DNA of 64,000 nucleotides from Pontibacter chinhatensis (GCF_900113285.1 NZ_FOOT01000002.1:248001-312000); one strand, 5' to 3'; shown: positions 27,316 to 38,154, counted from the stretch's first letter. Notes: generated by a model not told the origin, from the sequence alone. Numbers and translations are program-made.

Positions 27316-28234
27316 GGTTTCCATCATCATGTGTATCTACAATGTCGAAAGATACCTGCGGGAGGCTATCGACAGTGTACTACACCAGACATTCACGAAC
27401 TGGGAGCTGTTGCTGATAGACGACGGCTCAGCGGACGGCAGTACGCAGATAGCCAAGCAATATGCCGCAGCACACTCAACCAGAATCCGGTTTTCGGAGC
27501 ATCAGGAGCATGTAAACAAAGGTTTGAGTGCCAGCCGGAACCTGGGCTTAAGTATAGCCAGAGGAGAATTGGTGGCTTTTCTGGACGCAGACGACGTGTG
27601 GTTACCGAATTACCTGGAAGTACAAGTAAGCCTGCTACGGCAAAAAAATGTGCCTGTCATCTGCGAAGCAACAGAATACTGGCACAACTGGAACGCGCCG
27701 GAGAAGGAGAACCAGGTAGTATACATAGGTGCAGCACAGGACAAGCTCTACCACCCACCACAGCTCATGCTGGAGTTGTACCCCTTGGGAAAAGGGGCCG
27801 CTCCCTGCATGTGCGGGATTATACTTGAGCGGGAACTGCTCCGGAGGCTGGGCGGCTTTGAAGATTCCTTCAGGGGTATGTATGAAGATCAGGTGTTTCT
27901 AAGCAAACTCTACCTGAACGTACCCGTGTACATCTCATCTAACCACCACAACCTCTACCGCCAGCGAGCTGACTCGCTGGTGGGCGCCTCGCAGCACACG
28001 ACGGCCTATCATGTGGTCCGGAAACAATACCTTGGCTGGCTAAAGAAATACCTGCGGCAGCACCCCCAAAAGTATAAGGAGGTAGATCTGCTTCTTCAGC
28101 AGGCCTGGCGACAGTATAATGTTTCGCCACTCAGGTTTATAGCGCGTCTGGTCCCGGGCCGCCTAAAGCGCTTTCTTAAAAAGCACGCTCGGGCGGAAAG
28201 GATGAGGCAGGCTTGGCTTTCCGCCAAAGTATAA
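27296..28234 (+). CDS. Family 2 glycosyltransferase
   Basis: A 312-residue GT-A glycosyltransferase. Visible motifs: VSIIMCIYNVERYLREAIDSVLHQTFTNWE at the N-terminus, LLIDDGSADGST near residue 40, and VAFLDADDVWLPNYLE near residue 94 (DxD region). The C-terminal third is basic and helical (RFIARLVPGRLKRFLKKHARAER), fitting membrane association. Part of the polysaccharide operon by overlap with the deacetylase gene. Confidence 0.9.
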   Translation: MHISQPEVSIIMCIYNVERYLREAIDSVLHQTFTNWELLLIDDGSADGSTQIAKQYAAAHSTRIRFSEHQEHVNKGLSASRNLGLSIARGELVAFLDADDVWLPNYLEVQVSLLRQKNVPVICEATEYWHNWNAPEKENQVVYIGAAQDKLYHPPQLMLELYPLGKGAAPCMCGIILERELLRRLGGFEDSFRGMYEDQVFLSKLYLNVPVYISSNHHNLYRQRADSLVGASQHTTAYHVVRKQYLGWLKKYLRQHPQKYKEVDLLLQQAWRQYNVSPLRFIARLVPGRLKRFLKKHARAERMRQAWLSAKV

Positions 28235-28315
28235 ATAAGCTCCTCACACTAGTTCTACACAACCCATATTTCCGCAGAAGTATAAAAACCGACGACCCAG
28301 TTAAGCAGCACGCCT

Positions 28316-29353
28316 ATGGAACGCATCCCTACTTCCCCACCCCTTATTTCTCCGTTGCCAGCATCCCCCGACCGCCCGAGGTGGTCGGTGATGATACCAG
28401 TATACAACTGCTCAGCTTTTCTGGTGCATACCCTTGAGAGTGTGCTGGCTGAAGGGATTCCTGTGGCAGACATGCAGATAGAAGTCGTGGACGATGCCAG
28501 CACCGACGCCGATGTAGAGCGCATCGTGCGGGAGGTTGGAAAAGGCAGGGTAAGCTATTACCGCCAACCGCAGAATGTGGGCAGCCTGCGTAACTTCGAA
28601 ACCTGCATCAACAGGGCGCAGGGCTACCTGGTGCACCTGCTGCATGGCGACGACCGGGTACGGCCGGGGTACTACCAAACCATCCAACGCCTCCTCGATG
28701 AGTTTCCGGAGGCCGGTGCCGCCTTTTGCCGCCACTTAAATATTGATGAGCACAATAACATCATCTCCAGGCATGTAAAGGACGATGACTCCCACTGGGG
28801 CTTGCTGGAGAACTGGCTCCTGCGTATCAGTGAGCGGCAACACATCCAGTATGTCACCATCACAGTAAAGCGCGAAGTATACGAAAAGCTGGGATCTTTC
28901 TACGGGATGACCTACGGCGAAGACTGGGAAATGTGGGTGCGCATCGCCAGACACTATCCGGTAGCCTTTACCTCCAGGGTGCTCGCGGAGTACAGAAAAC
29001 ACTCGGGCTCCATCTCGGGTGTTAAATTTCTCACGGGAGAGTACCTCGACGATATTGCCCGTCTGTTTCAGCTTATCCAGCAACACCTGCCGCCAGAGCA
29101 CCGAAAGGGGGTACTGAAGCGGGCGCAGAAGAACTTCGCCAACTACGGCATGCGCGTAGCTCAGGTCATGTGGGAGGAAACCGGTAACCGAAAGTATGTG
29201 GAGGCCAACCTGACAAAGGCCTTGAAAATGCACACCGATGCAAAACTGTGCCTGAAGGCGGCAAAGCTGCTGGCAAAAATGACCTTGCACGACCTGCAAC
29301 TCAGGCCACACACCGTGACAGGCAAGGCCGAGCACATAAAGCACTACATCTAA
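28316..29353 (+). CDS. Family 2 glycosyltransferase
   Basis: A 345-residue GT-A enzyme: WSVMIPVYNCSAFLVHTLESVL near residue 23, EVVDDASTDADVERIV near residue 52, and LVHLLHGDDRVRPGYY near residue 103 in the DxD position. YGEDWEMWVRIARHYPVAF (~residue 203) is the usual acceptor-side ED motif. It lies 81 bases after the previous gene and is the last plus-strand gene of the cluster; its stop overlaps the stop of the convergent gene. Confidence 0.9.
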   Translation: MERIPTSPPLISPLPASPDRPRWSVMIPVYNCSAFLVHTLESVLAEGIPVADMQIEVVDDASTDADVERIVREVGKGRVSYYRQPQNVGSLRNFETCINRAQGYLVHLLHGDDRVRPGYYQTIQRLLDEFPEAGAAFCRHLNIDEHNNIISRHVKDDDSHWGLLENWLLRISERQHIQYVTITVKREVYEKLGSFYGMTYGEDWEMWVRIARHYPVAFTSRVLAEYRKHSGSISGVKFLTGEYLDDIARLFQLIQQHLPPEHRKGVLKRAQKNFANYGMRVAQVMWEETGNRKYVEANLTKALKMHTDAKLCLKAAKLLAKMTLHDLQLRPHTVTGKAEHIKHYI

Positions 29354-30354
29354 TAGTGCTGCTGCAGGTACCGTAGCACCTCCGCCTCGTTCCTGGCATG
29401 GTAAATCTCTGCCCCGGATAGGGCCGGGAAAATGGCCTTAAACTCGTTGTATCGGTGTTCGTGGCCTCGCCGGGATAGGATAACATTCTTTCCGCTGAAG
29501 TAACTTGCCAGTGCCGCCGTGCCGCCGTGAACAGACAAAAACCGCTCGCAGTTGGCGTATAGCAGGAGTTGGAAATGATTATAGTTATTCACCTGCCCGC
29601 GATGTGCCTGAAATAAATCATCTGCCAGTATAACTTCAGGATAGTGTTTTCGGATGAACTCCGCTTCCTTCAACTCCAGGATGTCGCTGTTGTCCATGAC
29701 AATGTAATCGGGACCTGGGCGGTTGTACACGATTTGGTACTTATGGCTGAACATGGTCAGAATCCGGTCCAGCATCGGAAGGCTGAAATAGTTTATTGGC
29801 CCTTTTCCCCACTCCGTATTATACTTGTTGGCGATGATTAATAAGGGCTTGTCGAACACAAACAGGTCATTCTCATAATATTCTTTAAGCGGAACCTGTG
29901 CCCATTTTTCAAAAGACACAGTGCTGCAATGATACATGTTCGGAACGGTAAAATCGTCCTTTGGGAGCCTCCATACCCTCTTATCAAACCGTTCCTCGTG
30001 GTTATCACTGAAAAAGTATAGCTCTTTGGTATACTTGGAGGAGATCGTTTTCCCCAGTGTGCCGTTCAGGTGATGCCAGTAGGCAAAGGGCAAGACAAAG
30101 GTCAGTTCCTGCTGAAACTCCTGCCTGTACGCTATTTCTTTATACCTGGGCCTAAGCACATAATCGTTGATGCAGTACTTGGTTTGCACCAATCGCGCAT
30201 AACTGTTCTTCCACAGAAAAAACTCCGGAGTGCCATAGCTGAATGCCCCTATCAATCTGTTTCTTACTCTTTGGATAAACGGCGCCTTACTCCGCCCAGC
30301 TGAGGTGATGTAGCGCTGCCCATGGGGGCTTTCAACCCTGTTAATAACCTCCAT
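29350..30354 (-). CDS. Putative glycosyltransferase of GT-B type (family uncertain)
   Basis: About 334 residues from ATG 30354 (the frame is also open to a TTG at 30372). It has no DxD or GT2 motif. The segment FLSVHGGTAALASYFSGKNVILSRRGHEHRYNEF near the C-terminus resembles the nucleotide-binding end of GT-B enzymes of the GT61/fucosyltransferase sort, where SxHG(G)xxAL is typical. That and its place against the polysaccharide cluster suggest a glycosyltransferase, but the family is not certain. It is transcribed convergently to the cluster and its stop codon overlaps the opposite stop by 3 bases. Confidence 0.6.
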   Translation of the reverse strand: MEVINRVESPHGQRYITSAGRSKAPFIQRVRNRLIGAFSYGTPEFFLWKNSYARLVQTKYCINDYVLRPRYKEIAYRQEFQQELTFVLPFAYWHHLNGTLGKTISSKYTKELYFFSDNHEERFDKRVWRLPKDDFTVPNMYHCSTVSFEKWAQVPLKEYYENDLFVFDKPLLIIANKYNTEWGKGPINYFSLPMLDRILTMFSHKYQIVYNRPGPDYIVMDNSDILELKEAEFIRKHYPEVILADDLFQAHRGQVNNYNHFQLLLYANCERFLSVHGGTAALASYFSGKNVILSRRGHEHRYNEFKAIFPALSGAEIYHARNEAEVLRYLQQHY

Positions 30355-30569
30355 ACTTCCCGAAAACCTCAAAATAGTTTGTCAGAATTTAACGGCTGCT
30401 TTATCCACAAGGTTAGAAATAGTGCAAAAATTTATTAAATAAATTCAAAGCAAATTGCTTGCCTGTTTATTTTTAAATATCAGATAATTAAGTGGTTGCA
30501 AGTATAAATCATGTAAAGGCACTTATATAGCAAACAAAGAAAAGCGCTATATTGATGTAGAACGGATAT

Positions 30570-30600
30570 AAAAAAAGAGTAGCACGGCGTGCTACTCTTC
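30570..30600 (-). terminator. Terminator of the purKE operon
   Basis: Perfect 11-base arms AAGAGTAGCAC / GTGCTACTCTT with a 3-base loop; on the minus strand a run of T follows, 23 bases after the purE stop. Confidence 0.92.
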
Positions 30601-30622
30601 AAAATCATACACAATTTTACTT

Positions 30623-31150
30623 CTAATCCAGATCCCGGTCCCCGCGCTTGAGCTCTTCTACAGAGCGCATCACTTTGTCTTTCAGGCTGATTTTATACTT
30701 CTCCAATTTGTCAGCCACGGCTGGGTTGAAGGCACCAACGATCTCTGCAGCCAGTATGCCGGCATTAAGGGCGCCGTCCAACGCTACGGTTGCTACCGGT
30801 ATACCACCCGGCATCTGAAGTATACTTAGTACTGAGTCCCACCCATCAATAGAGTTAGAGGATTTTACCGGCACGCCGATTACCGGCAGTGTGGTAATTG
30901 AAGCTACCATACCCGGCAGGTGGGCGGCACCGCCTGCTCCGGCGATAATTACCTTGAGGCCGCGCTTGCGAGCGTTCTCGGCGTACTCAAACATGCGGTG
31001 TGGCGTGCGGTGGGCTGATACAATCGTCAGCTCATACGGTACACCCAGCGTTTCCAGGATCTCGGCGGCGGCATCCATCACTTTCAGGTCAGATTGGCTG
31101 CCCATGATGATGCCTACCAGCGGTTGTGCGTTCTTAACTTCTTCGGCCAT
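30623..31150 (-). CDS. purE: N5-carboxyaminoimidazole ribonucleotide mutase PurE
   Basis: A 175-residue class I PurE that moves the carboxyl group of N5-CAIR to give CAIR in purine synthesis. Motifs: VGIIMGSQSDLKVMDAA, VSAHRTPHRMFEYA (catalytic His), IIAGAGGAAHLPGMVAS and the C-terminal core PVKSSNSIDGWDSVLSILQMPGGIPVATVALDGA. It lies 2 bases after purK in the same operon, giving the two-enzyme bacterial route. It is followed by a strong terminator. Confidence 0.97.
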   Translation of the reverse strand: MAEEVKNAQPLVGIIMGSQSDLKVMDAAAEILETLGVPYELTIVSAHRTPHRMFEYAENARKRGLKVIIAGAGGAAHLPGMVASITTLPVIGVPVKSSNSIDGWDSVLSILQMPGGIPVATVALDGALNAGILAAEIVGAFNPAVADKLEKYKISLKDKVMRSVEELKRGDRDLD

Positions 31151-31152
31151 GC

Positions 31153-32283
31153 TTATGCGATTACTTTGATGACATTTTTAACGGATTCAGCGCGTTGCTG
31201 CGCCTCTTCTATACTTTGCCCTAATACGGTAATGTGCCCCATTTTACGGGCAGGGCGGGTAAACTTCTTGCCATACAGGTGAATGTACACACCCGGCACT
31301 GCCAACGCCTCCTGCAATCCCTCATACTTGGCCTCACCGTCGTAGCCCGGCTCACCCAGCAGGTTCAGCATCACGGCGGCGCTCTGGATTTCGGTAGAGC
31401 CCAGCGGCAGGTTCAGGATGGCGCGCAGGTGCTGCTCGTACTGCGATGTATAGTTGGCTTTTATAGTATGATGCCCGCTGTTATGCGGACGCGGCGCCAC
31501 CTCGTTCACTAAAATCTGCCCGTCTTTGGTCAGGAACATCTCCACGGCAAGAATACCAACCATCCCGAAGGCCTCAATCACACGCGTGGCAATTTCAATA
31601 GCATGGCGCTGCAGCTTGTAAGCCACGTTGGCTGGGGCAAAAAGCGAGTCCACCAGGTTGTGCTCCGGGTGAAAGCTTAGCTCTACTACCGGGAAAGCAG
31701 TCACTTCGCCCTTTTCGTTACGGGCCACAATCACGGAGATTTCCTTCTCAAAATCCACCAGTTTCTCCAGCACCGACGGCTCCTCAAAGGCCTTTCCAAA
31801 ATCGGCCTCGCCCGTCAGACGCGTAACGCCACGGCCATCGTAGCCCTCGCGACGCAACTTCTGGAAGGCCGGCAGGAAATCTATACGTTGCTCCAGCTCC
31901 GACTTGTCTTTTAGAAGTATAAAATCAGAGGTTGGGATGTTGTGCTGGCGGTAAAACTCCTTCTGCAGCCCTTTGTCTTGGATAGTGCGCACGGTTTTGG
32001 CGTCCGGGTATACTTTCACCCCTTCCTGCTCCAGCTTCTCAAGCGCATCGGCGTTTACATGCTCAATCTCGATGGTGAGGATGTCGCACTGCTTGCCAAA
32101 CTCATACACGGTGTCAAAATCGCGGAAGCTGCCCACATAAAACTCGTTGCAGATGTCTTTGCAAGGCGCATTCTCATCGGGATCAAGCACCAGGGTATAG
32201 AGGTTAAAATCGAGCCCGGCTTGCATCAGCATGCGGCCCAGCTGCCCACCGCCCAATATACCCAGCTTTACTTCTCCTTTCAT
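31153..32283 (-). CDS. purK: N5-carboxyaminoimidazole ribonucleotide synthase PurK
   Basis: A 376-residue ATP-grasp enzyme making N5-CAIR from AIR, bicarbonate and ATP. The N-terminus KLGILGGGQLGRML is the family's first motif; DILTIEIEHVNADALEKL and VVELSFHPEHNLVDSLFAPA follow; the catalytic end is NEVAPRPHNSGHHTI near residue 262. Length fits the family. It is first in the purKE operon. Confidence 0.97.
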   Translation of the reverse strand: MKGEVKLGILGGGQLGRMLMQAGLDFNLYTLVLDPDENAPCKDICNEFYVGSFRDFDTVYEFGKQCDILTIEIEHVNADALEKLEQEGVKVYPDAKTVRTIQDKGLQKEFYRQHNIPTSDFILLKDKSELEQRIDFLPAFQKLRREGYDGRGVTRLTGEADFGKAFEEPSVLEKLVDFEKEISVIVARNEKGEVTAFPVVELSFHPEHNLVDSLFAPANVAYKLQRHAIEIATRVIEAFGMVGILAVEMFLTKDGQILVNEVAPRPHNSGHHTIKANYTSQYEQHLRAILNLPLGSTEIQSAAVMLNLLGEPGYDGEAKYEGLQEALAVPGVYIHLYGKKFTRPARKMGHITVLGQSIEEAQQRAESVKNVIKVIA

Positions 32284-32312
32284 GTAGTGTAACGGTTTAG
32301 TTGATCTTCCCT

Positions 32313-32320
32313 CAAAAATA
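32313..32320 (-). promoter_or_regulatory. Possible -7 element for purKE
   Basis: Read on the minus strand this is TATTTTTG, a match to TAnnTTTG, 30 bases before the purK ATG. No TTG was found at the right -33 distance, so it is only half supported. Confidence 0.4.
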
Positions 32321-32380
32321 CGGATTATGAGCGGAGCGCGAAGACAAAAAGAAACATTTCCCGACAGCGGGCTTCATTCT

Positions 32381-32411
32381 TTTGATTTACATCCGCAATG
32401 CCCTATATTTA
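32381..32411 (+). promoter_or_regulatory. Bacteroidota-type promoter for the MarC gene
   Basis: TTTG (32381-32384), a 19-base spacer and TATATTTA (32404-32411; one base from TAnnTTTG). Transcription near 32418 would leave a 27-base leader before ATG 32445, which supports that start over the ATT/ATG-like start at 32382 inside the promoter. Confidence 0.6.
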
Positions 32412-32444
32412 AAGCTGCACTATACTCTAGTAGCCGTTTTATAC

Positions 32445-33068
32445 ATGGAAATCATACTTGCCACTTTCACCGCCCTTTTTTCTGTAGTAAACCCGTTCGG
32501 AGCGATGCCCGTTTTCCTGACCCTGACGCAGGACGACACGCCCACCTACAGAAACCAGCAGGCCCTGAAAGCCTGCCTGTACATGGTGGGTATTCTGGCG
32601 GTGTTTTTTCTGGCGGGGCAGTATGTACTCAACTTCTTCGGCATCCGCATCCACGACCTGCGCATCGCCGGCGGACTGATGATCATGCGGGCAGGTTTTG
32701 AGCTGCTCTCGCCGGGTGCCAGCAAGAAAAAGATTTCACCAGATGTAGTGGAGGAAGGGCAGCTGAAGGAGGATATCTCTTTCACGCCGCTTGCCATGCC
32801 CATGCTCTCCGGTCCGGGCGCCATTGCGGTAAGTATAGGTCTGTTCACCACATCGCTCTCCTATGTCGACATGGTCATGATCCTGATCGGGATTATACTG
32901 CTGGCGGCAGTCTCCTACATTATCCTGCGCTTTTCGCACCAGCTCACGCGCTACATGGGCAAGGCCGGTCTCGCGGCCCTGTCACGCATTATGGGCTTTA
33001 TCGTGCTTTCCATCGGGGTTAACTTTATCGTTTCGGCGCTGACGGCCTTGTTCTTTGCGGAACGGTAA
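32445..33068 (+). CDS. MarC family integral membrane protein
   Basis: About 207 residues with six predicted membrane helices. It matches the MarC/NAAT family: TFTALFSVVNPFGAMPVFLTLT at the N-terminus, IRIHDLRIAGGLMIMRAGFELL in the middle, PLAMPMLSGPGAIAVSIGL near residue 107 and the end GFIVLSIGVNFIVSAL. Members sit in the inner membrane; some archaeal members carry neutral amino acids, but the E. coli MarC function is not settled. A longer open frame starts at 32382, but the promoter overlaps it. The gene is divergent from purK. Confidence 0.88.
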   Translation: MEIILATFTALFSVVNPFGAMPVFLTLTQDDTPTYRNQQALKACLYMVGILAVFFLAGQYVLNFFGIRIHDLRIAGGLMIMRAGFELLSPGASKKKISPDVVEEGQLKEDISFTPLAMPMLSGPGAIAVSIGLFTTSLSYVDMVMILIGIILLAAVSYIILRFSHQLTRYMGKAGLAALSRIMGFIVLSIGVNFIVSALTALFFAER

Positions 33069-33082
33069 AGCTTTCCCGGAAG

Positions 33083-33740
33083 GATCTGAGTCAAACCACC
33101 CCTACCCCTCCTTGGCTAAGGAGGGGAGTTCTGTCATTACTTTGGCTGAAGTATAAGTTTTATAGTTGCTGATATCGCGCGGACAGGTCTCGACCTGTCC
33201 CTACAAAGTATAAACCCACCCCGTCCCTTCAGAGGAGGGGAATTGTCAGCAGGCGATTACACCCCTGTTGAGCTTTGCTCGCAAGCTTCGAACTCCCGTT
33301 CTCGCTTGTCCTCAAGGGACAGTCTGTACTTGTTGCATAGCAAGGGCAGGAGCTATCGAATGATTCCCAGCCTTTGGGTTGAGCGCCTTGTGAGATCCGG
33401 TGCCCGTCAAGGGCATGCTGAGCGCGAGCGAGGCAAGGAGGGAACACAGCGCGAGGCCCGAAGGCGAGGCCTCCCGGCCTGGGAGGGCACCAAAGCCAGA
33501 GGTGAAACAATAGCTTATGTAAGGCTGGAGGAGGAACGATGGCTAGTAAGGATAGCTTGTGTCAAGTTGCAGTCAGCAGCGGCTTATGGAAGTATAGCTC
33601 AAGTATAAAGTCTGACTTTTCAAGCCAGTTGGGTTACAAATCCACCATTATAGTAGCCACGGGTTGCAAACCCGCGCCAGCAATAGTTCGGAGAAACAGC
33701 AGAAAGTATAAACATCCTACTCCCCCAAGAATATAGAATT
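33083..33740 (+). repeat. Mosaic intergenic repeat, copy A
   Basis: Non-coding region sharing blocks with copies at 48496-49160 and 57600-58345. In order: CCACCCCTACCCCTCCTTGG with AAGGAGGGG; ACTTTGGCTGAAGTATAAG (33139); hairpin GGACAGGT-CTCG-ACCTGTCC (33181-33200); a CAGCAGGCGATTACACCCCT block (33248); CTATCGAATGATTCCCAGCC (33353) running on for about 140 bases; and a tail with small palindromes such as GGGTTGCAAACCC (33661). Open frames in it (33243-33608, 33229-33510) recur as out-of-frame relics in the other copies and are judged spurious. Confidence 0.85.
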
Positions 33741-33803
33741 CCCCCTATTCCACAGACAAAACCCACCCATTCGTCTAGAAGAAAACACGATCGCTTTGAC
33801 GCC

Positions 33804-33835
33804 TTTGCACGTACAGCCCAATTTGTGTAGTTTTA
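33804..33835 (+). promoter_or_regulatory. Bacteroidota-type promoter for the M16 pair
   Basis: TTTG (33804-33807), a 20-base spacer and TAGTTTTA (33828-33835; one base from TAnnTTTG). Start of transcription near 33842, about 42 bases before ATG 33884. Confidence 0.5.
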
Positions 33836-33883
33836 TCAGGTATAAAGCCTTTGGCAAAAGGAATAAAAACTAAACCAAAAACA

Positions 33884-35242
<1,359 letters not shown>

Positions 35243-35288
35243 GGCCCGGCCATACTTTAAAGTATAAATGACAAAGTTTCGAGAAAGC

Positions 35289-36923
35289 ATGAAAAAAATA
35301 GCTGCCTATATACTGCCTGTAGCCCTGCTGGCCGCCTCCTGCGCCAAGCAACCGCAGGCATCCCAGCAAACCACTGAAACAAAAGCGGAAACCACCGCAC
35401 CAGCCACTGTCTTTGATGCTAACACGGCCTTCGGCCCGGATAAAGTGGTAGAGCTGCGCCAGCCGGAGTCTAACAAGGTGATCATCAAGCTGATGTTCAA
35501 AAACGGCTCCATGGCGGACCCTAAAGGCAAGGAAGGCCTGACCTACACCACCGCCCAGATGATTACCGAGTCGGGAACGAAGGAGATGCCGGTGTCGGCG
35601 ATAAAGGACAAGATTTTCCCCTGGGCCGCCGAGTACTACAGCAACGTGGACAAGGAGGTAACTACGTTTACCTTTGCCGTGCACCAGGACTTTATCAACG
35701 ATTTTTACCCGATCGTACGCGGGCTTATGCTCTCCCCTGCCTTTGCCGAGGAGGACTTTAAACGCGTAAAGTCGAACCAGCAGAACTTTGTGGATGAGGT
35801 AATCCGTGCCTCTTCGGATGAGGAATACAGCAAAAAGGCGCTGGAAGACCTGCTGTTCCGTGGCACCAACTACCAGCACATGGTGGAGGGCAACTCGGCC
35901 AGCGTGCCAGGCATCACCCTGGAGGATGTGCGTAACCACTGGCAGAACTACTTCACCAGAAACAACGTGATGATTGGCATTGCCGGCAACTACAGCCCTG
36001 ATTTCCTGAATAAGCTGAAAGCTGACGTGGCCCAGTTGTCTGGCGCGCAACCTAATATCCCGGTGGCCGGGGAGCCTAACCAGCCGAAGGGCGTGCAGGT
36101 AGAGATCATTCAGAAAAACAATGCCCTCGGCTCTGCCATTTTCACCGGAACCCCGATGCCGGTTACCCGCTCCGCCGACGATTTTGCCGCGCTGATGGTG
36201 GCCAACTCCTTTCTGGGCGAGCACCGCAAGAGCTACGGAAAGCTTTATGATAAGATCCGCACCACCCGCTCCATGAACTACGGCGACTACTCTTATATTG
36301 AGTGGTACGACCGCGGCGGCTCTTTCCAGCTGCCCAACCCGGGTGTGCCGCGTACTTCCAATTACTTCGCCCTCTGGATCAGGCCGGTACAAATTGCCGA
36401 AGGCCTGAAGCAGCAGTACACCGAGCTGAGTGGCATCAACGTGGGCCATGCCCATTTTGCCCTGCGCCTGGCCATCCGCGAGGTGGACAACCTGATTAAC
36501 AGGGGCATGACGCAGGAGGAGTTTGAGCTTACCCGCACCTTCCTGCGCTCCTACATGAAACTCTACATTCAGACCATGGAAAAACAGCTCGGCTTTTTGA
36601 TGGACTCCCGCTTCTACGGACGCGAGAACTATATTGAGGAGATGGACCAGCTGCTGGCCAACCTGACGGTGGAAGAGGTGAACCAGGCCGTGAAAAAGTA
36701 CTGGCAGACGGATAACATGTTCGTCACCATCGTAACCGACGACAGCGAGGCCGGTCCGCTGCGGGAGGCACTGCTCAACAATACGCCATCGCCGATGAGC
36801 TACTCCAACCTGGTGAAGGAGGGGCTGCCGCAGGAGGTTTTGGCCGAGGACGACGCAATTGCCAAGTATAAACTGAATGTAACCGAGGTGAAGATTGTGG
36901 ACAGCAAGGACACCTTTAAGTAA
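35289..36923 (+). CDS. M16 family lipoprotein lacking the zinc motif (inactive partner)
   Basis: A 544-residue M16-fold protein. ATG 35289 opens a lipoprotein signal with lipobox LLAASC (residues 13-18); an ATG at 35268 is seven codons earlier. The region that should hold HxxEH reads KEGLTYTTAQMITESG, without His or Glu, so it cannot bind catalytic zinc. In M16B pairs the inactive member provides the glycine-rich loop and substrate chamber; here GSAIFTGTPMP may be equivalent. It follows the active subunit by 46 bases and should be co-transcribed, and the lipid anchor would hold the complex at a membrane. Confidence 0.9.
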   Translation: MKKIAAYILPVALLAASCAKQPQASQQTTETKAETTAPATVFDANTAFGPDKVVELRQPESNKVIIKLMFKNGSMADPKGKEGLTYTTAQMITESGTKEMPVSAIKDKIFPWAAEYYSNVDKEVTTFTFAVHQDFINDFYPIVRGLMLSPAFAEEDFKRVKSNQQNFVDEVIRASSDEEYSKKALEDLLFRGTNYQHMVEGNSASVPGITLEDVRNHWQNYFTRNNVMIGIAGNYSPDFLNKLKADVAQLSGAQPNIPVAGEPNQPKGVQVEIIQKNNALGSAIFTGTPMPVTRSADDFAALMVANSFLGEHRKSYGKLYDKIRTTRSMNYGDYSYIEWYDRGGSFQLPNPGVPRTSNYFALWIRPVQIAEGLKQQYTELSGINVGHAHFALRLAIREVDNLINRGMTQEEFELTRTFLRSYMKLYIQTMEKQLGFLMDSRFYGRENYIEEMDQLLANLTVEEVNQAVKKYWQTDNMFVTIVTDDSEAGPLREALLNNTPSPMSYSNLVKEGLPQEVLAEDDAIAKYKLNVTEVKIVDSKDTFK

Positions 36924-36952
36924 GCCATACATTATACTTGCCCGCTAAGTAT

Positions 36953-36987
36953 AAAAAAGCCGCAGATGATACGTCTGCGGCTTTTTT
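36953..36987 (+). terminator. Terminator after the M16 pair
   Basis: GCCGCAGA / TCTGCGGC stem flanked by an A run and a T run. Confidence 0.92.
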
Positions 36988-37046
36988 GTTGCCCCACACC
37001 CAGCTTATACCCTATCAGACTAAAATTAACTCAATATAGATTATTC

Positions 37047-37054
37047 TATATTTG
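37047..37054 (+). promoter_or_regulatory. Possible -7 element for the cytochrome gene
   Basis: TATATTTG matches the Bacteroidota -7 consensus in a very AT-rich stretch, 84 bases before the ATG. The -33 box is not recognisable. Confidence 0.35.
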
Positions 37055-37137
37055 ATTAAATCATATTTATTATAGAATTTACCACATTATTAAGTGCTAA
37101 TGCCCCTACACCTTATACCTATCTAACTATTAAACTC

Positions 37138-38127
37138 ATGAAAAAAGCCTTAAAAGTTACCGGCTATGTCATTGTAGTGGCTATGATAGCCATCGCATGC
37201 GGTATCATTTACCTGCAGTACGCCTTCCCGAGGGTGGACGCGGCCCCAAACCTGATCGTGGAAAGAACCACAGAGCAGATTGAGCGCGGCCGCTACCTGG
37301 CCAACCACGTCACCGTGTGCATCGATTGCCACTCCACCCGTGACTTCTCGCTCCCCTCAGCCCCTCCTGTTCCCGGCACCTTGGGTAAAGGCGGAGACAG
37401 GTTCGACCACTCCCTCGGCTTCCCGGGCGTGTTTTACGCCAAGAACATTACCCCCGACAAGGAAACCGGTATCGGTACCTGGTCAGACGGAGAGCTGTAC
37501 CGTGCTATGACCATGGGCGTTAGCAAAAACGGAGACCCGCTTTTCCCGATGATGCCGTACGGCGCCTATAAAAACCTGACCACCGAGGACGCTTATGCTA
37601 TCATTGCCTACATCCGCACCCTGGAGCCTATCCGAAACGAAGTACCCAAGTCCGATCCTGATTTCCCGTTCAACCTGATTCTGCGCACCATGCCATCCAG
37701 CGGCGTGTCCCACACACCGAAAGAAACTGTGCTGGATAACGATCTGTCGCGGGGCAAGTACCTGGTAACGATAGCCGGCTGCGGCGACTGCCACTCCCCG
37801 AAAGATGCTGATTTGGGCGCCTTTGCCGGCGGCATGGACTTCCAGTTCCCGGACGGCTCCATCCTGCGCGCTGCCAACATCACCCCCGACAAGGAAACCG
37901 GTATAGGCTCCTGGACAGAGGAAGCCTTCCTGATGCGCTTTAAAATGTACCAGGATACTGATTTTGCCGAACGAAAACTGGCGCCGGGCGAGATGCAAAC
38001 GCTGATGCCCTGGAAAATGTACTCCGGCATGAAGGAGGAAGACCTGCGCGCCATTTACAAATACCTGAGAACTCAGGTGCCGGCTAAAAACAAGGTAGAG
38101 CGCTTTACCCCGGCTGCTAAATCGTAA
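37138..38127 (+). CDS. Dihaem cytochrome c, membrane-anchored
   Basis: A 329-residue periplasmic cytochrome. An uncleaved-looking N-terminal helix (residues ~8-29) anchors it. Two class I c-type haem sites are visible: CIDCH (residues 61-65) and CGDCH (215-219), each followed about 50 residues later by the repeated ITPDKETGIG segment and a distal Met (for example MPYGAYKNLT and MPWKMYSGM). The two halves look like an internal duplication. Such proteins act as electron carriers or subunits of sugar/alcohol dehydrogenases; no partner dehydrogenase is next to it. It has its own terminator. Confidence 0.93.
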   Translation: MKKALKVTGYVIVVAMIAIACGIIYLQYAFPRVDAAPNLIVERTTEQIERGRYLANHVTVCIDCHSTRDFSLPSAPPVPGTLGKGGDRFDHSLGFPGVFYAKNITPDKETGIGTWSDGELYRAMTMGVSKNGDPLFPMMPYGAYKNLTTEDAYAIIAYIRTLEPIRNEVPKSDPDFPFNLILRTMPSSGVSHTPKETVLDNDLSRGKYLVTIAGCGDCHSPKDADLGAFAGGMDFQFPDGSILRAANITPDKETGIGSWTEEAFLMRFKMYQDTDFAERKLAPGEMQTLMPWKMYSGMKEEDLRAIYKYLRTQVPAKNKVERFTPAAKS

Positions 38128-38154
38128 AACAGCACAAAAGAGACTATACTCCGG

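Noticed and set aside
33229-33608. Open frames on both strands in repeat copy A
   Set aside because: The same DNA recurs at 48.7 and 57.9 kb with frame-breaking changes, so the region is a non-coding repeat.
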